Counted from the first letter of the stretch, positions 9,295 to 18,874 are shown. The stretch is DNA of 64,000 nt from Spirosoma sp. (GCF_026391055.1 NZ_JAPLET010000020.1:1-64000), one strand, 5' to 3'. Notes: generated by a model from the letters alone, not told the origin. Numbers and translations: made by a program.

Positions 9295-9406
9295 TACCCG
9301 GAAGATTAGCCCGCTGACGGGGAGATCATACTACTCAACCCAAGGCCTGGCTAATTGCTGGTGTATAGAAAACTCAACCTTACAATCCTGAACTTCCTCT
9401 ATTTTC

Positions 9407-10225
9407 ATGAGCATTATAAACCCAGCCCTTGAGCGCCCGGAATTAATCGCCTACTTTTTAGGTGCCAACAACTACAGTTGGCTTCATTTCAGAAATGGAG
9501 AGAAGAAACTGCTATCAAAACCGATCAGCTACCTGGAGGGTCGGCTGCCGGGATTTATTCGGGTCCATAAAACGGCCCTGATCAATCCTGACTATGTACA
9601 AAGCCTACACCGCCCACTGCGCCAGAAAATGGCGGGCAAAATCCAGCTCCAGAGCGGAGAAACATTTCCCGTAAGCCGTCGCCGGTGGAATCAGGTAGCC
9701 CAGTCGCTAGGCGAACATCTGTCGCCCGGCAACAACGAGGAACCATTGCAGGAGTCGGTGTATCTGGACGATGCGCGTCCGGCAAACGAACAAAGTAATG
9801 TGGGGCGTTCGGTAGCTTCGCTGTTTCTGGTGACCAGCGATGAGCAAAATGCGTTTCTGGCCCGGCAGATCATTACAAAAAACTGGCCTGATTATCGGGT
9901 CGAGACGATCCCGAAAAGCATCCATTTACCGGAGTTGCTCGATGACTTAGCGCAGTCGGACCTACCTGCGCTGGTATTTCTGGATGCTCGATCCGATACC
10001 CTGGAGCAATTGCAGACTCTACAACGGTTAAAGAACGATCAGCGTCTGTGCCGGGTGCCCGTTGTTTTGCTGGCATTGCCAACCGATAAGTCGGTCATTG
10101 AAGGCTATGAACGGCAGGCCAACTCCGTAATCACGATGAAGGAAGGCGATATGGCGTTCGCGCAGGTAATTGACCGCATCTGTCAGTTCTGGCTGAAAAT
10201 TGCGGAACTGCCCGCCTATTGCTAA
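9407..10225 (+). CDS. LytTR DNA-binding protein with C-terminal receiver-like domain
   Basis: Transcription regulator with an unusual domain order. Residues about 10-105 form a LytTR DNA-binding domain: SYLEGRLPGFIRVHKTALIN and FPVSRRRW are its hallmark segments. Residues about 138-265 look like a response-regulator receiver: ASLFLVTSDEQN (beta 1), PALVFLDARS with the likely phospho-acceptor Asp, VPVVLLALPTD (beta 4), and a Lys in VITMKE (beta 5). Usual LytTR regulators have the receiver first. The acidic pocket after beta 1 (SDEQ) is not perfectly conserved, so phosphorylation is uncertain. No sensor kinase is directly fused or adjacent in the same direction. The nearest are the two kinases at 11537 and 16614. 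Confidence 0.8.
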   Translation: MSIINPALERPELIAYFLGANNYSWLHFRNGEKKLLSKPISYLEGRLPGFIRVHKTALINPDYVQSLHRPLRQKMAGKIQLQSGETFPVSRRRWNQVAQSLGEHLSPGNNEEPLQESVYLDDARPANEQSNVGRSVASLFLVTSDEQNAFLARQIITKNWPDYRVETIPKSIHLPELLDDLAQSDLPALVFLDARSDTLEQLQTLQRLKNDQRLCRVPVVLLALPTDKSVIEGYERQANSVITMKEGDMAFAQVIDRICQFWLKIAELPAYC

Positions 10226-10275
10226 GCATATAATTTTGCCGGTTTTAATATAGTGGCCGTTGGTCATAGTCAACA

Positions 10276-10308
10276 CCGTTGGGCGTAGTCTCAGACTACG
10301 CCCAACGG
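10276..10308. repeat. Perfect 15-bp palindrome, second copy of the GGCGTAGTC element
   Basis: Left arm 10276-10290 and right arm 10294-10308 are perfectly complementary around the loop TCA. The core GGGCGTAGTC matches the hairpin at 1045-1069. It lies between the convergent LytTR gene and the minus-strand cheB, so a bidirectional terminator is likely. The near-identical core at two loci 9 kb apart indicates a dispersed palindromic repeat. Confidence 0.7.
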
Positions 10309-10340
10309 CTGCTGTCGGGTGTCTTAACGGTTAGCTAGCT

Positions 10341-11366
10341 TTATTTAGGAACACCGTTTTGCTGAAGGACTGGCTCGTGCTGAAAAATGAATTTATGCAG
10401 CATGTTGGCTCGATCACGGTTTTCGCGGGCTTTGCTGAAAAACCGCTCAGCCCCGAGGTCGTCGCCCCCCTCAGCAGATGCCTTGCCCGACTCTTCCAGC
10501 AACATAATGGCTTCCTCAATAACCCGGACGGCTTTCCAGAGGTTGTCTTCCACAGATTTGTCTACTTCGGCCAACAGCGACCCCGCCGTATAAGCGTGTC
10601 CGGTATGGCATCGGTACCTGATCAGTTTGCCTTCTCTGAAGCGGACCAGCACACCGCTGCACTCCGGGCAGGTAAAAGGCGAAAGATCGCCCATCTCGAG
10701 TATTCCCATTTCGAACGCATTTTTTTGGGAGGCTATTTGAACTTCTGTCTTCAAGATTTGCTCCTCTTCGGGAGAAAGGGTGAGGTGGGGTAGGGTAATC
10801 TCTTCGGAGGTCAGCTGATTTAGCAGCGCCCCCATCTTGGCCAGTGGTACTGCATAGTCTACATCCACATATTCGAGTACGCTGGAGGGCATACTGGAGT
10901 ACTCAGCATCTTCCGGCTTTTGAACGATGCCAATGCCCCCCAGCCGTTTAATCGACCACATTCCCGACGTACCATCGTCGAGCAGGCCAGTCAATACAAC
11001 ACCAATTACCCGTTCGCCGAAATTATAGGCGGCCGACCGAAACAAGGCATCAATTGAGGGCCGAAACCTATTTTCTTTGGGGCCTTTCTTCACCAATACC
11101 CGGTTTTCTTCGATTAGAATATGGTGGTCGGGCGGGGCAATGTAAATCATGCCCGGCTGAAACGAATCGCCATCGGCTGGGTGAACTGCTCTGAGCGAAC
11201 CGGCATGGTTAAGTATTTCCGGCAACATGCTTGTTGCATAAGCCGCAATGTGTTGAACAATAAAAATAGTGGCGTTGAAGTCGGGTGGAAACGAGCGTAC
11301 TAACTCTTTCAGCGCCACCACACCACCCGCCGATGCGCCAATTACAACAATATTTCGTCTTGCCAT
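10341..11366 (-). CDS. CheB-type protein-glutamate methylesterase without receiver domain
   Basis: Methylesterase domain of chemotaxis receptor demethylases (residues 1-190). The catalytic triad is visible as Ser12 in VVIGASAGG, His39 in IVQHIAAY, and Asp in LTGLLDDGTSG near residue 131. There is no N-terminal receiver, unlike classic CheB. The C-terminal part (about 225-341) has a small zinc-type motif FTCPECSG with YRCHTGHAYT and a helical tail, a layout common in Bacteroidota CheB-like proteins. No CheA, CheW or MCP gene is in the window. A role in non-chemotactic signalling with the neighbouring CheB-CheR kinase is more likely than motility. It is divergent from the gene at 11537. Confidence 0.88.
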   Translation of the reverse strand: MARRNIVVIGASAGGVVALKELVRSFPPDFNATIFIVQHIAAYATSMLPEILNHAGSLRAVHPADGDSFQPGMIYIAPPDHHILIEENRVLVKKGPKENRFRPSIDALFRSAAYNFGERVIGVVLTGLLDDGTSGMWSIKRLGGIGIVQKPEDAEYSSMPSSVLEYVDVDYAVPLAKMGALLNQLTSEEITLPHLTLSPEEEQILKTEVQIASQKNAFEMGILEMGDLSPFTCPECSGVLVRFREGKLIRYRCHTGHAYTAGSLLAEVDKSVEDNLWKAVRVIEEAIMLLEESGKASAEGGDDLGAERFFSKARENRDRANMLHKFIFQHEPVLQQNGVPK

Positions 11367-11536
11367 TATGAGTAGGGTTATTTACAGGAAGGGTACTTCT
11401 GGTGTCAGGCCAGTGAAATGACAGATAAAGAATTTGCTTGCTTTAGCCTGTGCGAATTAGTTTAAGCCGTATAATTAGTGCCTCAAAACAATATGTCAAC
11501 AATTGAACTGTCAGTTGGTTTACACAAAAAAGACTC

Positions 11537-14500
11537 ATGCCAAGTCAACGTTCCTTTAACGCTTCAAACTCCTCAACAGTATCATCAATTCCAGTAGTCG
11601 CTATCGGCGCATCAGCCGGTGGACTGGAAGCTTTTTCTGAACTCTTAAAACATCTTTCGCCAGCTACTGGTCTGGCTTACGTTTACATCCAACACCTTAA
11701 CACATCGGCTGAAAGCCATTTGTCGTCTATTCTGGGCCGGACAACAGAAATGATTGTTAAGGAAGCAGAACACCTGGTGAAAATTGAAGCCAATACGGTT
11801 TATATAATTCCGCCGGACAAGAATATGGAAATCGTGGATGGGGTACTGACACTCATGCCCCGTTGGAAGAAAGTCGTAAACGGCGAGTCTACGGAGGCAG
11901 TTCAGCCCCCGCACATGCCCGTCGATCAGTTCTTTACATCTCTGGCCGAACGGCAGAAGGAGGGTGCCATTGGCATTATACTTTCCGGAATGGCCCACGA
12001 CGGAACACTGGGTCTTAAAGCGATTAAAGTAGCCGGTGGCATTACGATTGTGCAGGACTCATCCGCAAAATTTCAGGTTATGCCTCAGTCTGCCATTGCA
12101 GAAGGGGTCGTCGATATGATTCTATCGCCAGCCGAAATAGCGCACGAACTGGAACATCTTAGTAAGCAAGCCGCTATTTTTGAGCAAACGGCCGTAGCCG
12201 AAACTTATGCTGAACCTGATGCCAATGAGTTAACGGAATCGACCAGTGAAGAACTGCAACCCATCATTCAATTTCTGCGAAGAACTATAGGTGTCGACTT
12301 CAGTAACTATAAAATGACCACTATTCGCCGGCGGATCATTCGTCGTATGTTACTGTACAAACTAGACACGCTCAAAGCGTATTTACAGTACCTGCGCGAG
12401 CATCCTACCGAACCAGGTATGCTTTACAATGATTTGCTGATCAATGTAACCAGCTTTTTTCGGGATGAGGAAACGATGGAGTTTCTAAAGACGGACATTA
12501 TTCCCGAACTTATCAGGCAAAAAAACGACCGTCTCCCTTTACGTATCTGGGTACCCGGTTGCTCAACCGGGCAGGAGGCCTATTCGCTGGCTATGCTCTT
12601 GCTGGAAACGCTCGATAAGGAAGAACCGGGCATAACCATCCAGATTTTTGCTACCGACCTCAGCGAAAACGCCATTAACCGGGCTCGGCAGGGGCTTTAC
12701 TCCGTTAGTGAGGTGGTGAACATATCCCCCAAGCGACTACAGCGCTTTTTTACAAAGCACCAGTCGATGTATCAGATCAACAAATCGGTCCGGGATATGT
12801 GCGTGTTTGCCCCGCACAACATATTTAAAGATCCTCCTTTTTCCCGAATTGATCTGATCAGCTGCCGCAATCTGCTGATCTACCTGAATACCCTGTTACA
12901 ACGAAAAGCACTCATCACGTTTCACTATGCATTGAATCATGACGGGTATCTACTGCTAGGTAAATCAGAAACGGTATCGGCTTCTTCGGCTTTGTTCAGG
13001 CTCATTGACAAAAATTATAAGATATTTGTCCGTAAAAATGATCGATCTGCCGGGGTAGTGGTAAGCCAGGTAGTTATTGATCGAAAAGATGGGCAGGAGC
13101 AATCCCGCTCGTCAAGCCTCGGGCTGAGCGATGGAGGGAGCCCTAAAAATCAACCAAGTAAAGCACGCCAGACTGTGAACGAGTTAGATAAGATTGTGGA
13201 TCAGGTACTGCTCCGCCAATTTACGCCCGCCAGTGTGGTGGTAGATCAGGAACTGGATATTCTCCAGTTTCGGGGAGAAACCAGCCTTTTTTTGGAACAT
13301 GTGTCGGGGCGTGCCAGCCTGAATCTGTCGAAAATGGCTCGTCCCGCCCTGGCGTTCGAAATTCGCAATGCGGTACGAAAAGCCCGGAAATCGGGGCAGA
13401 AAGAAAGCCGAACAGGCATTGAAATAACGGTAAGCGGCAGAAAATACATGGTTTCCATTGAGGTAGTACCGTTGAATGATGCTACCGAAGGACGATTGTT
13501 TTTAATCCTGTTTTGGGAGGAGCGGGGCCTGCTACTAGATGATCCGGCCTCGGGCAACGGCCGAAATAGTCGGGTTAAACAACTAGAAGAAGAACTGGCC
13601 ACGATGCGGGAAGACATGCGCGCTATTATTGAAGAGCATGAAATTGCCAGCGAAGAGCTTCAGTCGGTCAACGAAGAGATCGTGAGTAGCAATGAAGAGC
13701 TGCAGAGCATCAACGAAGAGCTGGAAACCAGCAAAGAAGAAATAGAATCGACCAATGAGGAGTTGCAGACCATAAATCAGGAATTGCAGGTACGCAATGA
13801 CCAGTTGGCTGAAGCGTACATGTACGCCGAAGCTATTTTTTCGACCATCAGCGAAGCCACCATCGTACTTGATAAACACCTGCGGGTGAAAAGTGCCAAC
13901 CGGGCCTTTTTTCAAATATTCAAAATACCCGAAGAAGCGACAATCGGGCGGCTGATCTATGAACTTAACAACCGGCAGTGGGATATTCCGCGTCTGCGCG
14001 AGTTGCTGGAAGAGGTTATCCAGAAAAATGTGCTGATTCAATCGTTTGAGGTGAGGCACCAGTTTCCGGGTGTGGGCGAAAAAGTGATGTTGATTCACGC
14101 CCGCCGGGTTATTGAGCAGCACCGGCAGGAGGCCATTCTGCTGGCTATTGAAGATATTACCGAACAGCAGCAGGTACAGCAGTTGCTGGAAGAACGTCAG
14201 GCCTGGTTTCATACCTTGATCGATAAGGCACCTATACTGATCTGGGTTGCCGATAGCGACGGCGGATATAGCTTTTTCAATAAAGCCTGGCTTGATTATA
14301 CCGGTCGGTCGTCGGAGCAGGCAACTGGCCAGGGATGGATGATGGATATTCATCCTGAAGACCGATCGGGCTACATTGCTACGGTCATCACAAACTTTGG
14401 CGCCCGCCAGCCATACCAGGCCGAATATCGCCTGAAACGGAACGATGGCGAATACCGCTGGATGATGGAAAATGGCCAGCCAACCTTCGATACCGACGGT

Positions 14501-15793
14501 AATTTTAGCGGCTACATTGGCACCTGTGCTGAAGTTCATGTGCAGAAAAGCCTCAACCAGGAGCTGGATAGCCGGGTTCAGTCTCGCACTAAAGAGCTGA
14601 CGAAAGCCAATTCACAGCTTCTGAAATCCAATACAGAACTGGCACAAACTGCCGAAAATCTACAGGCCGTACTTAATACATCGCCAGCGTCTATCGGCCT
14701 GCTGAAAGCTGTACGCACACCAGAAGGGGAATTAGTCGATTTTAAGGTGATTGTCTGTAATCAGAAATTTGCCCAGATGGCCCATCTGCCAATTTCTAAT
14801 CTGGCAGGAACATTAGCGACCGAACTGGCACCCGTGTTGTGGCAGGAAGATACCCTTAACCAACTGCGGCAGGTTCATAGAACCGGCAAAGTGGCCTATC
14901 GGGAACAGCATACCCAAATGGCCGGTTATGACCATTGGATGGGTATATCGATCGATAAACATGACGATGGGGTTATCTTGACCGGATTGGATATTACAGC
15001 CTTAAAGCAGGCTGAGATTCAACAGGATCGCTGGATTCAGGAATTGGCACATTCCCAGAAAACGATGCAGGATCTGGAGCAGATGCGTCGCTATGTTCGG
15101 GAACGGGGCGAGTTTTTACGGGCTACCTCGCACGATCTGCGCGGTAGTTTCGGGGTTATTCAGGGGGCGGCTGCTCTCCTCAACCTGATGGATACCAAAG
15201 AGGAGCGGGAGCAGATGCTGAGTATGCTCAACCGAAACCTGGGCCAGGTAACAGCCCTACTGACTCAGCTTCTGGACTATTCTCGACTAGAGTCCGGCCA
15301 GGAGCAGGTATTCAGCCAGCCTTTCGATGTGTCTTATCTGTTTAAGGAGTTAAGCACGAGTATGGAACCTTTAGCCAAAGACCGAGGGCTTTGGCTACAA
15401 GTAAATGGTCCTGACACTCTGCCCGTTACCGGCGACATGGTAAAAGTGCAGCGTATTGCACAGAACCTTATTCTGAATGCGTTGAAATACACCCGCCAGG
15501 GGGGAGTAACCATATCGTGGGAGTTGGGCGAAGAGAATACCGGCTGGCGGTTCAGCGTATCAGATACCGGCCCCGGTTTACCCGAAGAAGCCGCCCGACA
15601 GCTTGTCGATTCGCTTAATTCGGGATCGCCCGATGCTAACAAAATGGAGTTGGTACCCAAAGAGGGCAGTTCTGGTGAAGGGATCGGTCTATCAATAGTC
15701 AGGCAGCTTAGTAATTTGTTAGAGGCCACCCTGACTGTAGAAAGCAATACGGGCCAGGGGACGTTGATTGAAGTACGCTTTGCTAAGCGGTAA
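11537..15793 (+). CDS. CheB-CheR-PAS-histidine kinase fusion protein
   Basis: A 1418-residue multi-domain signalling protein. Residues about 20-200 are a CheB methylesterase (GASAGG, IQHLN, MAHDGTLG triad segments). About 240-490 is a CheR methyltransferase with the SAM motif LRIWVPGCSTGQEAYSLAML. About 670-750 is a glutamate-rich coiled coil. Three PAS-like regions follow (about 760-870, 885-1010, 1050-1155). The C-terminus is a HisKA domain with the phospho-acceptor His in ATSHDLRGSFG (near 1195) and an HATPase domain with DTGPGLP and GIGLSIV. No signal peptide or membrane segment is seen, so it acts in the cytoplasm. The family is known in many environmental bacteria. A receptor partner is not encoded nearby. 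A T-tract hairpin follows at 15914. Confidence 0.92.
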   Translation: MPSQRSFNASNSSTVSSIPVVAIGASAGGLEAFSELLKHLSPATGLAYVYIQHLNTSAESHLSSILGRTTEMIVKEAEHLVKIEANTVYIIPPDKNMEIVDGVLTLMPRWKKVVNGESTEAVQPPHMPVDQFFTSLAERQKEGAIGIILSGMAHDGTLGLKAIKVAGGITIVQDSSAKFQVMPQSAIAEGVVDMILSPAEIAHELEHLSKQAAIFEQTAVAETYAEPDANELTESTSEELQPIIQFLRRTIGVDFSNYKMTTIRRRIIRRMLLYKLDTLKAYLQYLREHPTEPGMLYNDLLINVTSFFRDEETMEFLKTDIIPELIRQKNDRLPLRIWVPGCSTGQEAYSLAMLLLETLDKEEPGITIQIFATDLSENAINRARQGLYSVSEVVNISPKRLQRFFTKHQSMYQINKSVRDMCVFAPHNIFKDPPFSRIDLISCRNLLIYLNTLLQRKALITFHYALNHDGYLLLGKSETVSASSALFRLIDKNYKIFVRKNDRSAGVVVSQVVIDRKDGQEQSRSSSLGLSDGGSPKNQPSKARQTVNELDKIVDQVLLRQFTPASVVVDQELDILQFRGETSLFLEHVSGRASLNLSKMARPALAFEIRNAVRKARKSGQKESRTGIEITVSGRKYMVSIEVVPLNDATEGRLFLILFWEERGLLLDDPASGNGRNSRVKQLEEELATMREDMRAIIEEHEIASEELQSVNEEIVSSNEELQSINEELETSKEEIESTNEELQTINQELQVRNDQLAEAYMYAEAIFSTISEATIVLDKHLRVKSANRAFFQIFKIPEEATIGRLIYELNNRQWDIPRLRELLEEVIQKNVLIQSFEVRHQFPGVGEKVMLIHARRVIEQHRQEAILLAIEDITEQQQVQQLLEERQAWFHTLIDKAPILIWVADSDGGYSFFNKAWLDYTGRSSEQATGQGWMMDIHPEDRSGYIATVITNFGARQPYQAEYRLKRNDGEYRWMMENGQPTFDTDGNFSGYIGTCAEVHVQKSLNQELDSRVQSRTKELTKANSQLLKSNTELAQTAENLQAVLNTSPASIGLLKAVRTPEGELVDFKVIVCNQKFAQMAHLPISNLAGTLATELAPVLWQEDTLNQLRQVHRTGKVAYREQHTQMAGYDHWMGISIDKHDDGVILTGLDITALKQAEIQQDRWIQELAHSQKTMQDLEQMRRYVRERGEFLRATSHDLRGSFGVIQGAAALLNLMDTKEEREQMLSMLNRNLGQVTALLTQLLDYSRLESGQEQVFSQPFDVSYLFKELSTSMEPLAKDRGLWLQVNGPDTLPVTGDMVKVQRIAQNLILNALKYTRQGGVTISWELGEENTGWRFSVSDTGPGLPEEAARQLVDSLNSGSPDANKMELVPKEGSSGEGIGLSIVRQLSNLLEATLTVESNTGQGTLIEVRFAKR

Positions 15794-15913
15794 GTCGCCT
15801 TCGTTAATTAAACGTTATAGATCGATTTACTCCTTTGTAAAAATGCCAATATATTTTATCATTAAAATTAGATTTATTTTGCAATAAATTCTTAATTTAG
15901 AGCTCGCGATGAC

Positions 15914-15942
15914 AAAAAGGTTACTGTTGTAGCCTTTTTTTT
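15914..15942 (+). terminator. Intrinsic terminator after the CheB-CheR kinase gene
   Basis: The stem AAAAAGGTTAC (15914-15924) pairs with GTAGCCTTTTT (15929-15939) with one G-U pair and a TGTT loop, followed by more T residues to 15942. It lies 120 bp after the stop codon. The rest of the 15794-16174 gap is AT-rich and shows no gene. Confidence 0.75.
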
Positions 15943-16174
15943 GTATGTGGTTTACATACTCTGGACTATATAAATGCGAAGAAAATACTATTTTTACCAA
16001 AAGGTCTGTAGTCCGGCAAGGCAAACTGCTGCGAACTACAGAGTGCATAAGCACAGCTAGTGCCGGATCAATCCGGCTGCACATTTACTAATAGGGTTAA
16101 ACTTGCTCAACGTCAACGTAAGGGATAGGAGTTACCCCGGCATTTCTGGCTGGTGGAAAAATCAGTTATCAGGG

Positions 16175-16585
16175 ATGAATGAGTCAATTGTTGAGGCTTC
16201 CAGATTAGTACAAAGTGTATTGATGGCCTCGCCTAACGGCGTACTAGTACTCCAGCCAGTTTTCGGTGTCGGAGGAACCCCACTGGATTTATTTTTAAGG
16301 GCGATTAACTCGGTCGCTCGCGAAGATCTTGACCACCCGGCTACCGAAGTACTCGGCCAGTCAGTACGAACGCACTTCCCTCAACTGGCTGATAAAGAAG
16401 CTATGGCTACATATTGGCAGGTAATTGGCACGAAAAAGCCGGTCCGTTTTAAAACCCGCAGCCTGCAGTTAAATCAAGCCCAGACTCGTCTGTTTGCTAT
16501 CTCAGCTGTTCCCTTAGAGAACGACCTGTTGATTACGTACAATGAAATAGCGCCGTTCGAGTCGGATAGTAGCCTGGAAATCTAA
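16175..16585 (+). CDS. Small single-domain PAS-like protein
   Basis: A 136-residue protein made almost wholly of one PAS-like sensory domain: SRLVQSVLMASPNGVLVLQP at the start, then VLGQSVRTHFPQLADKE and LFAISAVPLENDLLITYNEI. The frame is open back to a TTG at 16103, but the ATG at 16175 gives the usual PAS N-terminus and is preferred. It has no output domain. It is convergent with the histidine kinase at 16614, whose PAS has the same NGIVNLQPV-type sequence, so the two may be related by duplication. Function unknown: a stand-alone ligand sensor or a decoy partner for kinase PAS domains are possible. Confidence 0.7.
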   Translation: MNESIVEASRLVQSVLMASPNGVLVLQPVFGVGGTPLDLFLRAINSVAREDLDHPATEVLGQSVRTHFPQLADKEAMATYWQVIGTKKPVRFKTRSLQLNQAQTRLFAISAVPLENDLLITYNEIAPFESDSSLEI

Positions 16586-16613
16586 TGGGTGTCGACTAAC
16601 CGGAATGAGTGCA

Positions 16614-18335
16614 TCAAACCGGTAGGTATACGCTGAAGGTGGCTCCCAGACCCGTTTGGCTCCGGGCTGTAATGAATCCGCCATGATTAGCCACCACTTT
16701 AGCGCATATAGCCAGTCCAATGCCCGTACCCGCAAACGCCTGTTTGCTGTGCAGCCGCTGAAAGATTTGGAAGATACGGTCGAGGTACTTCTCCTCGAAA
16801 CCAATACCATTATCGATCACATCAATACGATGATATGCCGTTGTTGGCTGCACAATGTGCATGCCAGCGGGCAACTCGTCGGCACCGGCCGGTTGACAGG
16901 TTATTCGAATAATGGGCGTTGAGTCTGCCGAATGAAACTTGAGTGCATTGCTGAGCAGATTCTGAAATAGCTGTCTTAGTTGCGACGCGTTTCCCGGCAA
17001 CGTTGGCAGCGCGCCCACGTCAATTGCTGCCCTGGTTTCTGCCACCTGCAAGTCCAGGTCAGTCAGTACCTTTTGAACAATGTCTTCCAGGTTTACTGCT
17101 ATCTTGCTGGGCTCTCCCGTTGAAATCCGGGAGAAACTCAGCAAATCTTTAATAAGTATTGACATTCGGGTTGCGGCATTCTGCATTCGCAGCAAATAGT
17201 CGACACCTTCACCCAACTGAGCTGAGTACTGGTTTCTGAGAATATCGCCAAATGACTGCACTTTTCGGAGCGGCTCCTGCAAGTCATGACTGGCAATAGA
17301 CGCAAACTGCTGCAGGTCTTCGTTACTCCGGTTGAGTTGTTCAATTTTGGCCTGGAGGTCCTGCTGATAATGCTTCAGGGAGGTGATATCCTGGAGAGTG
17401 ACGGTTAAGCCTCCATTATGTCGCCCCGAAATAATGTACAGCCAGACAGTGGCCCCTTTTATTTGAAGCGACCATTCAAATGGTTCAGCCTGATCGGTGT
17501 TCATGCCCCTCAGAAAATGATTCATCAGTTCAGTCTTTCCGTTCTCAAAGCCGGGTAAACTAAGCAGATGTTGCCCTTTAATCTGGGTTGGTGTTATACC
17601 TAGCAGGTCTTCTGCCGCAGCATTGGCATAATTTACTTTAAAGTCAACCACTCGGTCCTGCTTCCGAACAGGCTGTAAATTGACGATTCCGTTGCGGGAG
17701 GTGTTCAGGATTGAGCCCAGAAAGCCTTGTAGCATTTTTCGGCGGTGATTTAGCCGCACGTTAACCCCAAACGTTACCAACAGTATAAACAGGGCCATAA
17801 GCGAAAACATATTCGAAGCTGTCTGGCTAATGGCCGTTGAGCGGGTCAGTTCCTGCTGACGACTCTGACGCAGGGCGTTCTCATAATCGACAGCCTGGTT
17901 AATAAGCTGGTGTACCCGAAACAGGTCATCAAGACGCCACCCTTGTTCCTGCTGGATAAGTTCAGCAATGTTGTTCTCCATCAGGGTGCTCCAATGATGC
18001 TCGATCAGCCGATTGACAATGAGGAATCGTTTGTACTGATTTGAGTCGGCTTTCAGCAAAGGACGCAGCTGAGTTAGTTCCCGGCATAAATCGATGGCTT
18101 CGAATTTATACAGCTGGTAAAAGTCTAACGGGGCCTTGGCCGCAGCCGCCGGGCTGTATATTTGTGCACTTTTGAAGTGATTGGATAGACGTTCGAGCCG
18201 GTTGATGATGTCCCGGCTTCTGTCTACCTGAATCGTGTAATTCCTCATTTGGTTAAAGTTGTAGCGGTCAATGAGGATCACAACGGTCAGCAGGGTAAGG
18301 GCAAGTAGAAATGGCAGCAAGGTCTTCAGATTCAT
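16614..18335 (-). CDS. Membrane sensor histidine kinase with PAS domain
   Basis: Sensor kinase of 573 residues. A transmembrane helix at residues 5-25 and a second at about 178-198 enclose a helical periplasmic domain of about 150 residues (CHASE3-like in shape, not proven). A PAS domain follows at about 208-318, then a HisKA domain with His in ASIASHDLQEPLRKV (near 350) and an HATPase domain with VIDNGIGFEEKYLDRIF and GTGIGLAICAKV. It ends without a receiver. There is no response-regulator gene beside it. The LytTR-receiver protein at 9407 is the only candidate in the region. It is convergent with the small PAS gene. Confidence 0.9.
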   Translation of the reverse strand: MNLKTLLPFLLALTLLTVVILIDRYNFNQMRNYTIQVDRSRDIINRLERLSNHFKSAQIYSPAAAAKAPLDFYQLYKFEAIDLCRELTQLRPLLKADSNQYKRFLIVNRLIEHHWSTLMENNIAELIQQEQGWRLDDLFRVHQLINQAVDYENALRQSRQQELTRSTAISQTASNMFSLMALFILLVTFGVNVRLNHRRKMLQGFLGSILNTSRNGIVNLQPVRKQDRVVDFKVNYANAAAEDLLGITPTQIKGQHLLSLPGFENGKTELMNHFLRGMNTDQAEPFEWSLQIKGATVWLYIISGRHNGGLTVTLQDITSLKHYQQDLQAKIEQLNRSNEDLQQFASIASHDLQEPLRKVQSFGDILRNQYSAQLGEGVDYLLRMQNAATRMSILIKDLLSFSRISTGEPSKIAVNLEDIVQKVLTDLDLQVAETRAAIDVGALPTLPGNASQLRQLFQNLLSNALKFHSADSTPIIRITCQPAGADELPAGMHIVQPTTAYHRIDVIDNGIGFEEKYLDRIFQIFQRLHSKQAFAGTGIGLAICAKVVANHGGFITARSQTGLGATFSVYLPV

Positions 18336-18673
18336 ACCGAAGGCGTCGAAACGGAGTACGGGTAAATTTTATGGGTAAATTGGCCTACAGAGTAGAGTTT
18401 GATACTTCATATTCACTCAATTGTCAAGCATGAGTACGGCGTATAGTATAAGCTGTACCGCGTTTGTACGAGTAAACAGAGGTAAAAGTAAAACAACTTA
18501 CTGATATGATAGTATCGTAATTCTATATAGCTAGATAAATTAAGGTTTTGCAGGAGAGTGTTTTGAGTCGTAAGATCGTACGAGTCGGTCCAGGGGGGCC
18601 TGCTCTCTGATTAAACGGGGAGCGGAAAATTGTGCATTCAAACACTCAATTTGTACACTGGAATGTATGGCAA
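18336..18673. other. Intergenic region without recognised gene
   Basis: 338 bases between the start of the kinase gene and the tRNA terminator. It must hold the kinase promoter (minus strand). I see no open frame with a plausible protein and no clear promoter box or structured RNA. Confidence 0.5.
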
Positions 18674-18709
18674 CAAAAAAGCCCTTACAATTTTTACATT
18701 GTAAGGGCT
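18674..18709 (-). terminator. Intrinsic terminator of the tRNA-Asp gene
   Basis: On the minus strand AGCCCTTACAA (18709-18699) pairs perfectly with TTGTAAGGGCT (18690-18680) around an 8-nt loop and is followed by six T (18680-18675). It starts 11 bp after the tRNA 3' end. Confidence 0.85.
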
Positions 18710-18719
18710 TTGCATTTGT

Positions 18720-18796
18720 TGGCGGTCCGGACGGGGCTCGAACCCGCGACCCCCTGCGTGACAGGCAGGTATTCTAACCAACTGAACTACCGAACC
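18720..18796 (-). tRNA. tRNA-Asp (anticodon GTC)
   Basis: The minus strand folds into a standard cloverleaf. The acceptor stem GGTTCGG pairs with CCGGACC, the anticodon arm CCTGC-CTGTCAC-GCAGG carries anticodon GTC, and the T arm contains GGTTCGAGCCC. The discriminator is G and the CCA end is encoded (18722-18720). A promoter lies upstream and a terminator directly downstream, so it is a single-gene unit. Confidence 0.96.
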
Positions 18797-18843
18797 AACT
18801 TTCTGACTTCCGGTTGCCGTTGCCGTCTTCCTTGATCGTGGCA

Positions 18844-18874
18844 CAAAAGTAGGGGTTAATGGTATTCAGCGCAA
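18844..18874 (-). promoter_or_regulatory. Bacteroidota-type promoter of tRNA-Asp
   Basis: On the minus strand TACTTTTG (18851-18844) matches the -7 consensus TAnnTTTG. A TTG (18874-18872) lies 20 nt upstream as the -33 element. The tRNA starts about 47 nt downstream of the -7 box. Confidence 0.65.

Noticed and set aside
18720..18796. tRNA-Asp as an integration site for the accessory region
   Set aside because: The tRNA is 20 kb from the recombinase and no duplicated tRNA 3' end was seen in the window.
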